DNA of 64,000 nt from Entoloma clypeatum (taxonomy: Eukaryota > Basidiomycota > Agaricomycetes > Agaricales > Entolomataceae), in assembly GCA_963565915.1 (NCBI GenBank), contig OY751490.1, positions 3,844,001 to 3,908,000 of the forward strand. Direction: 5' to 3'. Position 1 is the first letter of the stretch, and each line of letters begins with the position of its first letter. This document shows positions 46,140 to 56,800 of the stretch, piece after piece. A program made the translations under genes and the position numbers. The notes under the pieces were generated by a model, which saw nothing but the letters and a program-made list of their open reading frames with translations, searched no databases and had not been told where the DNA came from.

Positions 46140-46556
46140 CTCACTCTTTCTTCAACAACGGCTCCCTCTCACCCCCAATGCCCTCCTCCCTTGCCTAACG
46201 GCCATCTCTCGTTGCCAACAGCCATCTCTCGCATCCAACGGCTCCCTCTCACGACCAACGGCCGTCTCTCATCTCCGACGGCCCCCTCGCGCCAACGGCC
46301 CCCCTCTCATGCCAACCAGCTGTCTTTCGCCCCCAATGGCTGCCTCTCATCTCCTACGACCTCCTCGTGCGCCCAACGGCCGTCTCTTGTCTCTAACGGC
46401 TCCCTCTCGCTCAAGCCCAATTGTTGCCTCTCATCGCCAACAGTTTTTCCTCCCAATGGCTGTTTCTCGTGTCCAACGGCTTCCTCTCATGTGACATGTA
46501 CAACAGCTCCCTCTCATGTACAACGGTGTTATGATCGTATTTTCACTTTTCATTTT
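46140..46556 (+). repeat. Degenerate minisatellite (CTCTC...CCAACGGC units)
   Basis: Some twenty imperfect copies of an approximately 18-21-base unit around ctctcatctccaacggc, with substitutions and length changes. It produces a long Ser/Pro/Thr open frame (from 46059) that I regard as a translated repeat, not a gene. The array runs directly into the assembly gap, so it probably caused it. Confidence 0.8.
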
Positions 46557-46756
46557 NNNNNNNNNNNNNNNNNNNNNNNNNNNNNNNNNNNNNNNNNNNN
46601 NNNNNNNNNNNNNNNNNNNNNNNNNNNNNNNNNNNNNNNNNNNNNNNNNNNNNNNNNNNNNNNNNNNNNNNNNNNNNNNNNNNNNNNNNNNNNNNNNNNN
46701 NNNNNNNNNNNNNNNNNNNNNNNNNNNNNNNNNNNNNNNNNNNNNNNNNNNNNNNN
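46557..46756. other. Assembly gap (200 N)
   Basis: Exactly 200 unresolved bases, a conventional gap size, so the true length is unknown. The 5' end of the DIRS-like element should lie in or before it. Confidence 0.99.
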
Positions 46757-47333
46757 GGACATGTTTGCAGAATTCTTCAGCATCATTGCAGCTAGGCCCA
46801 ACTACATGCAGGACTGGCCATCATACAGAGGCTACATTGTTGAGGCTTACACATTATGGGTTGGCAGGAGGGACAATTCCTTTGGTCTAATTTTCGCGGA
46901 ACCATTGTTCTACAAGTACAAAATGCGAAATCTCGTTCCGGCGGTCCTCAAGCAACTCAGACAGCCGACTGGGGGAAGTGGGGGCCAGCGAGGAAGAGGC
47001 CGTGGCTTTCACGTCGGAAGCGTGTTCAACCCATCACGAGGGGGATATACCCAGGCGTTTCCACCTTCCTTTCGCCCTCAACAATCATCATCAAACTTCA
47101 GGTGCTACCTCTGTGGCAACGCGCACTCCCACAAAGACCATCAAGGAATTGTGAGGCGCTTGGTCCAGAATGACCAGGGAAAGTGGGTCGACAAGCTCCT
47201 CGGCAACAAGATTGTGTGTATCTCCTTCAATGTCGCCGCCTCCAGGTGTAAACGAGTGCCTGCCTGTACCTACAGCCACTCCTGTTCCCTATGTGGAGAT
47301 CTCTCACACAGATCAGCAAGATGTACAGCTTGA
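46757..47333 (+). CDS. DIRS-like gag-type ORF (partial)
   Basis: C-terminal part of the first ORF, entering from the gap: DMFAEFFSIIAARPNYMQDW, KYKMRNLVPAVLKQL, a Gly/Arg-rich stretch (GGSGGQRGRGRG) and two Cys/His clusters, CYLCGNAHSHKDH and CSLCGDLSHRSARC. It overlaps the pol frame by about 160 bases (47170-47333), so pol would be expressed by frameshift or re-initiation. Nucleic-acid binding is inferred. Confidence 0.6.
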
Positions 47334-47334
47334 C

Positions 47335-49032
47335 GACATCTTTCCAATTGTAACCAAGCTGAAGGCCAATGCTTGGGAACTCGCGTTGAAAGATGCCGGC
47401 ATCTTTGATGAGTTCAATGACATTCTGGTAGGCCTCAGGCAGGGCTTCCTTTGCGGCCTCGAAAACTTCCCTCTCACTTGCACATCCATACCCCACAATC
47501 ATTTTACATCACAAGACAATGAAGACTTTGTCATTATGAAATACGCTGAAGAAATAGAACTCGGTAGAATATCACATGGTTACGACCCAGAAATCCTGTT
47601 CTCGCTTATTGGACACTTCCGTACTGCCCCCCTTGCAGTTATTAGTCAAGGAGGTGGTAAACACCATGTAATTGTAAATCACTCTTACCCAAAGATAGGT
47701 TATCGCATCGACCTAGAAAATTTGCCGCGCAATGCCACTGAAAGATATGTTATCAACCCAACACAAGTCTCTATCAACACAATTATCAACTCCAAAAAAT
47801 TCCAATGTGCGTGGGAATTCTTCTCGGAGTGCTACTTATTGGTTGCAGATGCACCAGGAGGAACTCAGGCTGCAGTATTCAATGTTGATGCCGTGTTCCG
47901 TAATGTCCCCACCCATCCATCGGCATGTCCCTTTATGGCAATCATGATCAAAGGTCTCATCCATCTCGACCACATTCTGAATTTTGGTGCTTCGCCATCT
48001 CGCGGTGTGTTTGGCAGAATAGCCGATGCCCTGGTCAAGATACTTCTAGCGCGGGGGATTGACGCAGTGATCAAGTGGGTGGATGATTTCATATTTATAT
48101 GTTTCCCATCTCGCCATCTACCAGATGGATCTCATGAATTCACCTATTCGGCGGAGTCTATATGGAGCATCAGCGAAGAGCTAGGTTGGCCCTGGGCACC
48201 TGCAAAATTGTAGACTTTGTGACAGCTTTCATGTACATTGGTTTCAAATGGGACCTATCTGCGAAAACAGTTGAGCTGCCTGGAAAGAAAAAAGAGAAAT
48301 ATCTAGAACAGCTTTCAACGTGGATCCACAGATCCCTCCACATGGCGAAAGAAGCAGAACATCTCATCGGTACTCTGAACCACATCTGCCTCGTCATCCC
48401 AGAGGGACAGGCCCACATGGTTGCACTATATAAATTTCAAGGTGGTTTCAAAGATGGCTATGCACACAGCGTGAACAGCAAATGATATGGACTGGTGGAG
48501 GAACAGACTGCATGAAGAGTTCATAGGGTTAAAAATCATCCACCCACCAGAACCTTTAGACACAAAACTGTTTGTGGACGCGTCGACTACATGGGGTATC
48601 GGATTGTACATCGACGGGAGATGGCTCGCATGGCAACTCAAAGAGGACTGGCAGTTGGATGGATGCGAAATCGGTTGGGCAGAAATGGTGGCAGTTGAGC
48701 TCGCAGTCCGCACACTCCGCACTGCAAAGTTCGGAAACTGTCATGTAATTGTGCGTTTGGACAACCAGGGTGTGGTGGGTGCTCTACAGGCAGGTCGATC
48801 TCGAGGCACCCAACAAAACATGATCTTGCGGGAAATTGTCAAGCTCATACAAGACAACAGTTTATGGGTATCATGTGTGTGGATACCAACATCGGAAAAT
48901 CCAGCTGATGGGCCATCGAGGGGAGTTTTTCCTGGAAAAAATATGCTATTCGCTTTCCCGCCCAAATTACCTTTTCACCTGACAAACTTTGTACATAAAG
49001 TAGTATCCTTCCACGATGTTAGATTACAATGA
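47335..49032 (+). pseudogene. DIRS-like reverse transcriptase-RNase H (frameshifted)
   Basis: RT region: KHHVIVNHSYPKIGYRIDL, AVFNVDAVFRNVPTHPSACP and the catalytic VIKWVDDFIFI (VDD in place of YxDD, usual in this order), then EELGWPWAPAKL. The thumb continues in another frame (VDFVTAFMYIGFKWDLSAKT), then a second frame change leads to RNase H: KLFVDASTTWGIGLYIDGRW, EMVAVELAVRTL, VIVRLDNQGVVGAL, VWIPTSENPADGPSR. Frame changes lie near 48205 and 48485, so it is not translatable as one protein. Confidence 0.75.
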
Positions 49033-49146
49033 AAGCTTGTTGCCTCGTACCAGCTGGTGTGACAGATGTGGCTCATCATGACAGGGCACTATCTTCCTTG
49101 TCACTTAACTACAATGCCACCTATCAGACACACTTGATCCATCTAC

Positions 49147-50297
49147 GTGCCTAATAATCAGACAAACAACCTAGCGCAGCTTGCCCAGCTACACGGCAGA
49201 CAGCTCGCCTTTCACCACAATCAAAACCAACCCTATTCAACCTGCATCCCAACTCCACCCCGCACTAGTTTCCAATTACCTCCTGCATTGGTATATCGAA
49301 TCAACCATGTGCAGGATGCAGCTGTCTGCAAGACAACACAGGCGAAAGATGCCAGCCACCTACAAGAGTTCTTGGCATTCTGCAAGGGCCTTGGGATCCT
49401 GAACAACAATGTGCTTCTGACAAATGAAGATCTCCTGGTCGCATGGGCTGCCTCATATGCAGGATGACTGGAAAGTCTGTCGGAGCGAAACTATTAGCTA
49501 TCAGAAAAGAGCATGAAAGGTGGGGTCTAATCTGGCAAGGGGGGAGTCTTCTACGGCGTATACTGAAAGGAGTCGAGGAACTTAGGCCTGCATCATCATT
49601 TCGCAACAAGAGGGCTCCAGTGACTATACCAATTCTCCTTGACTTGGACAAAGGCCTCAGCAGGTCATCAGGCCTCGATACCTGTGTGCGTGCTATCTGC
49701 TTGCTATCTTTCTTCTCCCAACTGCGCTGCGGCAAGATTCTGCCACCGACCCAAAATTTTGCCAAGTTTGACCAACGATGTCATGCAACGTTTGCAAATA
49801 TTGCTGAATCAACAGCGGAGAATGGAGCTTGTAACTTGCACCTTCCTTGGTCAAAGACTCAGAAAGAATGAGGCGATGATGTCTGGATTCCCCGCCAGGA
49901 AGCGCCGCTCGATCCGATTCATGCAATTCACAAGCACTTTATAAGGAACAAGGTCTGCATAAATGACCCCATAGCTGCGTATCACGGTGATGACGACAAT
50001 CTGCTCACACTGATGAGGTCTAAATTTGTCCAACGAATCAACACGATTCTCAAGGCAAAAAATACAAGGTACCCACGCATCACAGGACATTGCTTTCAGA
50101 TCAGAGGAACAACCTTTTATCTTGTCTCAGGAGTCCCACCAGACATGGTGAAGAAATTCGGACGGTGGCGGTCCCAGGCATTTTTGGAATACTGGTGTTG
50201 CTTGGATCATCTCAGTGCAATACATATTGAGATGCTTCCCCTCAACCCAGGGAGGCGGACAGGGCTATCAAGTCTCCGTCACTTGCCTAAGGCTTGA
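49147..50297 (+). pseudogene. DIRS-like tyrosine recombinase (frameshifted)
   Basis: Replaces the integrase of LTR elements. N-terminal SAM-like part: AKDASHLQEFLAFCKGLGI, LLTNEDLLVAWAASYAG. The catalytic part holds the four key residues: R in SQLRCGKIL, H-x2-R in ITGHCFQIRGTTFYL, and the probable nucleophile Tyr in GRWRSQAFLEYWCC. Frame changes or stops lie near 49465 and 49871, so it is inactive. It ends SSLRHLPKA at 50297. Confidence 0.78.
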
Positions 50298-50826
50298 CAT
50301 TCATCATCAGGTGAGTCTTTGTCATAACTACAATGTGCCTTAGGCTTGCTCCTCATTTGGGTTTTTGTAGTCATGTCTCCGCTCACCCCCAGACAATAGA
50401 GATGGAATCCGAGGATACGTACCTGGGCCACAGATTCCGCATCCCCGTTTTCCACTGAGTCACTTCTGCCCCCAGAACTGTTAGTATGTCTATTTAGATC
50501 AGACTTGTATAACTACCAGCATGTAAACCAGCTAGTGCATCACGAGACAATCCACCTTTTCGTTCATGGCAAAATGGGAGGTAGACGAGCGAGGAACGAG
50601 CGCAGTGTACCGAGGTTTTGCATGAGGAAAGGCGAGGCTTTGTGATCATGTGATTCTCTGTTCCTTTTTCTCTTATCACATAGACACACAAAGCATAGCT
50701 CACGATTTTTTCTCTGCACGCCTTTTAGCATAGATCGCTCTCTTCACACAACTCACTCTCTTTTGCAAACCTTTCTCTTTCAAACCTTTCTCTCTACGTG
50801 AAAATCACTCCTGCTTGACAAACCAC
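50298..50826. other. Possible 3' terminal region of the DIRS-like element
   Basis: About 530 bases following the recombinase. It might include the element's 3' repeats, but no matching copy upstream is visible because the 5' end lies in or beyond the gap. A pyrimidine-rich stretch (ctctcttcacacaac, ctttctcttt) lies at 50730-50790. Confidence 0.3.
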
Positions 50827-51531
50827 ATGCACACTCAACCCCCACATTCGGGAACAACCACCGCTAGTACGGATAGCGGACAAGGATCCGGTCCTCTTTC
50901 AGACCCTTACGTGGCGGTTGCAGTGCGGGAGAATTCAAAGAAAGGAACCAGTCGTCGGATCGTGGCCCCTGAAGGATCATCCCAGCTGAGTATTTGCTGA
51001 TCGACTTGCATCACCTTATCCAGGGCCAAATCAACACAACCAATCATGCCAAGCTGCTCTGAATGGACTGTCATTGAGGCTCTGCCTGGCATGAAATGGG
51101 CCGTAGGCTATGTGTACAAGGTCCTCCAAGCGGTGTCCAAGCACTCTGCCAGATCTGCAGGTCCATCTGGGAATGCTGGTGGCCTTCGGGACATCACTAC
51201 ACCCCAGGTGGCCTCAGATGCACCTCCGACATCCAGGGTGGGCCGCAAACGCACTGCTACGAGTGACACTCCAGGCTCCGGGTGTGATGGTCCCAGCCCA
51301 CCTCAGTTAGCCTCAGCAGCTGATTTCTCACCCTCGCACCTTGAGGAGCCGATGGGCGATGAGCCTTTACCACCAGCGGACACAGCCCAGCAGAACCAGC
51401 ACCTTGGTTCGCCGATAGGACTTGACCCAGCAGCATCGACATACTCAATGCCCATCTTGCAGAACCCCCTCCTTCATAGAGGTGGGAGTACGCATGCATC
51501 CACCATTTTCAATCTTTGTCCAAAGAGATAA
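50827..51531 (+). other. Unassigned open frames, possibly an element-encoded protein
   Basis: Two plus-strand frames: MHTQPPHSGTTTASTDSGQG (50827-51000) and MPSCSEWTVIEALPGMKWAV...PKR (51046-51531), rich in Ser/Pro/Gly. They could be joined by an intron (acceptor near 51024), as they follow a typical fungal pyrimidine-rich leader, or form the gag N-terminus of another DIRS-like copy. No family recognised. Confidence 0.3.
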
Positions 51532-52599
51532 GACTTTGTCCAAAATATGTCTCAGAATCCCACGTGCATAACAATGACAGTGTTGGGAACAAAATCATGT
51601 TTTCTGCATTTCCCACTTGATGGGGCACAAATATGCTTGTTAACTAATGGATAGATGCCCATGAACTCATGAAAAGTATATATACAGTTGGATACTCAAG
51701 CTATGTATGATAGAGAATCTGTATTCTGAAATGACAGATCAAAACACAGGCAAAATTGTGATGCAACAGTGCATCATGGGTTACTCCAAACACCAAAACC
51801 AATGTTTTCCTCCTTTCCCCTTTCCACAACCACTTTAGTCTACATGTACTGTTTGTATACCATTGAAACATTGTATGTAAACCTCCTCAGACCATTCAAC
51901 TAAAGTTCAAGAACTTGATAAGGTGAATATGAGCAAAATAGGTTGAAAATTTGACCAAAATCTTTTATTTCACCTTTGGATTCTCCACATTCAGGGGATC
52001 TCAGAACACCTTCATTTTTCAAATTTGGTTCATTCCTTAGGGGATATGACACTTTTCCTCAAATCTGCACATTTGATTATTTCTATCATATCTGGACTTC
52101 TAAAAATTATACAAAGTGTGTCACAAGGTGAATACATATGCAGTCATGAGTCCTATTGCTTCAAACTATTATTAAATCATGAGAAAGGCACCATGCATGC
52201 CTGCGCGATGTCTTTGGTGCATTATTTGGTTCAGACCATGGGACCTCTATAACTTGGGATCTGTGGCAAAATTTGATAAAATAAATACATACTTGATGAT
52301 ACAACATGCTCCCCTACCTAACTGATATAGTAGAAAAGTTTACTTGTTCCTGTGTAGAGATAATGAGGAGGATGTGCGATATTTTTGGAGATTTGTTTAC
52401 ATGTATTTGACATGTGTGATGTGTGTGTGTCACGCATCATGCAACATTGAACCCACACATCCACCCATTACTGACTGTGCAATGAGGAGCACACATGCCA
52501 AAAAGCTCAGAATATATACATGGATTTTTATTCAATCAGTCAAGAGCAGCACAAACTGGTCATAAGCATCAAAAATGGTAAAAAAACCATTACATCAGC
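51532..52599. other. AT-rich region, nothing recognised
   Basis: About 1.07 kb with markedly higher A+T than the first 40 kb. No coding sequence, terminal repeats or RNA gene recognised. Confidence 0.35.
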
Positions 52600-53031
52600 A
52601 TGGATTAAAGGCTTGCTTTCACCGATGGTCTGTCGCTGGTTTGTTGCTGGTTTTTTGCCAGTTTTTTGCCATGGTGTCTTTCGCCGGTCAATGATATGCT
52701 GATCTGTCGTTAGCATTGTTCTTTGTATATGGAGTGTTGCCGACACTCAAGGCTCGCTTCTGCCGATGGGTCATCAATTCACCGATGGCCTGTCTCCATC
52801 TCGCTGGTTTGTCACTGGTTTTTTGCCAGTTTTTTGCCATGGTGTCTTTCACCGGTCAATGATATGCTGATCTGTTGTTAGCATTGTTATTTTAATTTGC
52901 AGTGTTGCTGGCCCTCAAGACTTGGTTTTGCTGGTGGCCCATTCATTTGCTGATGGCCTGTCGCTGGTCTGTCACCAGTCTTTCGCCGGTTTTTTGCTGT
53001 GGTGTCTTTCACCAGTCAATGATATGCCAAT
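52600..53031. repeat. Tandem repeat of about 160-170 bp, three copies
   Basis: The block gatggtctgtcgctggtttg ... ttttttgccagttttttgcc atggtgtctttc(a/g)ccggtcaatgatatg recurs at about 52620-52700, 52785-52870 and 52945-53030. Copies are imperfect; each is followed by tgctgatctg(t) and a gttagcattgtt segment in copies 1 and 2. The array ends exactly where the gypsy LTR begins (53032), so the LTR element was inserted at its edge. Confidence 0.75.
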
Positions 53032-53402
53032 TGTTACGGACTAACGACTACGGACGTATACGCTTACTTTTTCACTTTTACTCATCGGCCCCCGCTTATA
53101 CATATCATATTATACTTTATTTCCTTTAAGTATACTTCGCTCCCGCGCTGACTCGCTTTCCGCAGCTGTCTGACTCATTCCGCAGTCAGCTTACTCATTA
53201 GTGCATAGCCTTCCGCAGTCGCCTTACTCATGCGCACTGCCTTCTGCAGTTACTGACTCATTCGCTACCGCTCATAGTCAGTACTATATAAACCTCATGT
53301 ACCATAGCTACATTCCTTAGATTTAGCAATCACATTGCTCTTCGCCTTTCCATCTTCCTGCATACTCTGCCCGAACCTTGGAACGGTTTGTTACGCATAA
53401 CA
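53032..53402 (+). repeat. 5' LTR of the gypsy element (probable)
   Basis: 371 bases from TGTTACGG to GCATAACA, with TG...CA ends forming a short inverted repeat (TGTTA / TAACA). It contains a TATATAA-like sequence (actatataaacctc) near 53285. Its partner 3' LTR is not in the window, so the limits rest on the terminal motif only. Confidence 0.6.
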
Positions 53403-53449
53403 AGTTGCTAAATCTCGTTAGGTTCGCCCAGAGCGAAGAGAGCAACTAC

Positions 53450-53454
53450 CAGAC
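53450..53454. repeat. Target-site duplication of the copia element (left copy)
   Basis: CAGAC directly before the copia LTR at 53455. The same five bases follow the other LTR at 59240-59244. Such 5-bp duplications are the normal footprint of copia integrase and prove that the copy entered the gypsy leader. Confidence 0.9.
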
Positions 53455-53764
53455 TGTTGAAGTTCCACCTGGGCGCTAGCCACAGGTGTACTGAGCAACA
53501 TAGCTACAGTGGAAGTACTCTACGATACCGCTATGGTCACTTACATGGTTTGGAGGGGGTAAGGCTGGTGAGAGCGGTTGAGGCTGGTGAGAGTGATGGA
53601 GCTGGTTAAGAGTCAAGAGACAACTTGTTGATATTGACAGTTTCCTGGTCTTATATACCGTACTACTGTTTGTACCAACCAAACAAGTATGTAATGAAGA
53701 TATGTAAAGGTCACGTGATGTAATCTAATCTAATCTAATCTACGTGATGGGAAAAGTTTCAACA
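53455..53764 (-). repeat. Copia 3' LTR (element on minus strand)
   Basis: TGTTGAAG...TTCAACA, 310 bases, nearly identical to 58930-59239. It includes a taatctaatctaatctaatc microsatellite and a tatatacc TATA-like stretch. Confidence 0.93.
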
Positions 53765-53839
53765 CCCCCCCATATTTAGTACATATTTCTAAATACATCT
53801 TACTTTTTCCCACATATATATATAGGTACTTTGTTTCGC

Positions 53840-56800
53840 CTAGTTTTTTATCAATCCGAAGTACGGGATAAACTTGGAAAAGAGGATTTTTCCCAGATTC
53901 TTAGTTAAGAGGTCTGCAGGGTTGTTCACTCCTTCAATAAATTCGACCGTAATTATCCCTTCGGAGACTTTTTCTCTGACAAAGTGGAATCGCACGTCAA
54001 TGTGCTTGGATCGCTTCTCAGTTACAGGGTTGGATGCGATGAAGACGGAGCCATTGTTATCTCCGTAGATCGGTACTGATCTGATCTGCATTCCAAGTTC
54101 GGCAAGCATGCTTCTCAGCCATGTTGCCGCGCGACTGCAGTCTGATAACGCCATATACTCTGCTTCTGTGGAAGAGAGGGCGATGGTCTTTTGCGCCGAT
54201 GATACCCATGTCACTGCTCCAGACACCAGTGATATGAAGAAGCCAGTGGTAGACCTCCTCGTGTTTTCATCTGACGCCCAGTCGGAGTCTGTGAATGCAT
54301 AGATTCCTTTCCCTGAGTTGCCATCATACATGATTGCGTAATTTTTTGTCGCTTTCAGATACCTGCAAATATCCCTGGCCACTTCTAAATGGCGTTTGGT
54401 GGGATTTGCGGAAAACTGCGACATTTTAATCACGGCAAAACAGATGTCTGGCCTTGTTCCAATCATCAGATATAGAAGTGATCCGATGACGGATTGGTAC
54501 TTTGATCGAAGTTCTGCATTGGGTTCATCTTCGGACATCATGGGTTTGTAGCCCATAGGAAGTGGGGTATGGGTGGCGTTAGATTCGCTCATCCCCATTC
54601 GTTCGAGTATTTTCTCAAGGTAAGGTACTTGATCAATGAAGATACGTTTCCCGTGTTGCCTTATTTGGATAGAGAGAAATTCTTTCGGTTCCCCATCAGG
54701 CACAAGGTGCCCAAGGTCCCTACATTCCCATGTGGTCATGAAGGCCTTCTTTTTCTCTAGCGTATATTCCCGGTTTGTGCCGAGAAAAGCAGAGTCGTCG
54801 ACATAGATGACGGCAATTACAATTTCCCCGCTGGTACTTTTGTGAATGAACACTCCCGCATCGGAGTGAAGCCGGACAAAGCCGAGCTTTTTCATGGAGG
54901 AATCAAGTTCCCTCCACCAGGCTAATGCGGCCTGCTTAAGTCCATATAGAGCTTTGAATAGTTGGTACACGAGGTGTTCTTTCCCTTTTACTATGTAGCC
55001 CTCAGGCTGTCGCATGTAAATGACTTCATGGAGCGTTCCATAGAGGAAGGCTGATGAGACGTCCAAAAGTGTCATGAACCACCCTTCAAGGGCTGTCAAT
55101 GCCAGTATTAATCGGACAGTTTCATATCTTACGACTGGTGAGAAGATCTGATCAAAGTCGATCCCTTCTACCTGTGAAAAACCTTTTGCGACAAGGTGTG
55201 CTTTCAGACGCCCGTCGGATTTTTCGTTATAAACCCATTTGTTCCTTAGAGCTTTCCTCCCTGCAGGCAGGGGTACTAGCTCTGTGATCACTCCGTGGCT
55301 TTTGAGCATGTCTAGCTCTTTACGTTCAGCCGCATACCAGTCTTCTTTATTTGGAAGAGGGTATATGTCTTTATGGGACATGTCGACAATGCCAACTTGG
55401 ACTGATATCGCCTCCATCAGGAGGTCATTCATCCATGCCGTTTGACCGCCCAATCTCCGTCTTCAATCTAATTTTTCAAGATCAGACGCTGGAGTGTCTT
55501 CCCCATAGATGCTTCCTGGCATCTTCCGAACTCGTTGTTCCCTGATTGGTCGATCTGGTACTTGCTCAGGTTCCGGAGTGGGTACTCGTGGTTTGTCATC
55601 GGGCTCACTGGCAGGCAATTCATTGTCTGATTCAGGTTGATCTTGTTCAATGGGAAGTGGGTCATGAGGTGTTTCGTTGTGACTGTCGTCGTCATTGCTG
55701 CCGGGAATGAGATCCTCAAACTCATCAGCCAGCTCTGGGTCTTCCATTTCTGGGTGGTTTTCTGGCAACGGGTCGATATGGCATCTAGGGTACTTGCTTT
55801 CATCAAAGATAGCTGTCCCGCCCATGAAAATCGTGTTGGTCTCAGGATCCATGAAGCGGTATCCTTTGACCCCTGGTTTCGATCCGAGATAAATCATCAA
55901 TCAGGATCTTGATTCCAGGGAGTTCCTACGTTTCTCCTTTGGGATATATACATATGCTTGACATCCAAATACTCTGACGCTGGACATGTCGGGGATCTCA
56001 TTGGTCACCCTGAAGTAAGGGGTTTTCCATTCAAGACGCTGCATGGGGGTTCTGTTGTAGAGAAATGCTGCGTGTTCCAAACAGAATTCCCACCACATGG
56101 GCGGTAAGCATGCATTGAAGCGCAATGCCTGAGATTTTTCCCATAGTGTTCGATTGATCCTTTCTGCTCTACCATTCTGCTGGTGCTGATATGGGAGCGT
56201 GACGTCGATCAGAATTCCATGATCGGCAAGTACATCTTTGTATTCGTCAAATTCTCCACCTCCATCAACTCGCCACTTCTTAGGAGTAGTGGCAAATTGG
56301 TTCTGGATCATCGCAAGAAACTGTCTTAGTGCCGTGATGGCACCAGACTTTTTCCTAAGCAAGACGACCCAGACATGAGATGAAAAATCGTCCAGAAACG
56401 TGAGGAAGTATTTGTACTTGTGGTACGATGCCGTGGATATCTGTTTCAGGTCTGAATGAATCAGGTCGAAGGGTTTGACAGCCCTCGTCATTGAATTGGG
56501 GTATGACTGATTCGGCATTTTCCCTTTGAGGCACCCTGTGCAGCTTTCCTGTGATTTCTCACCTACTAACGTTCTGGGTACTCCTTTGGTACTAGTGGGA
56601 ATTTTATTGAGCGTCTGGTTATTTGGGTGGCCAAGACGTTTATGCCAGGTTTCAACAGTGATTTCGCTAGAGATCGCGTGGATTTGGTCATAGCGTATTT
56701 CAGTGTCTAACCAATAAATGGTTTGTCCGATGAAATGAGGCGAAAACTGTATTTTGTTCAGCCCTTTAGAGATATTAATTTCTCCACGCATTCCATCAAC

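Larger units (their letters stand above)
46757..50297 (+). mobile_element. DIRS-like tyrosine-recombinase retrotransposon, decayed, 5' end in gap
   Basis: The order is gag-like ORF with zinc knuckles, reverse transcriptase, RNase H, tyrosine recombinase; there is no LTR or integrase of the DDE type. This combination defines the DIRS order (DIRS/Ngaro-like). Several frameshifts and stops separate the parts (near 48205, 48485, 49440 and 49870), so the copy is dead. The ends (split direct or inverted terminal repeats) were not identified, and the 5' end is lost in the gap. Confidence 0.82.

Noticed and set aside
46140..46556. CRISPR-like array of short repeats
   Set aside because: Units are adjacent, degenerate and lack unique spacers; the genome is eukaryotic. 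It is a minisatellite.
46059..46556. Ser/Thr/Pro-rich ORF as a cell-wall protein
   Set aside because: It is the translation of the minisatellite with no signal peptide, and it joins the gap in frame only because N is translated as X.
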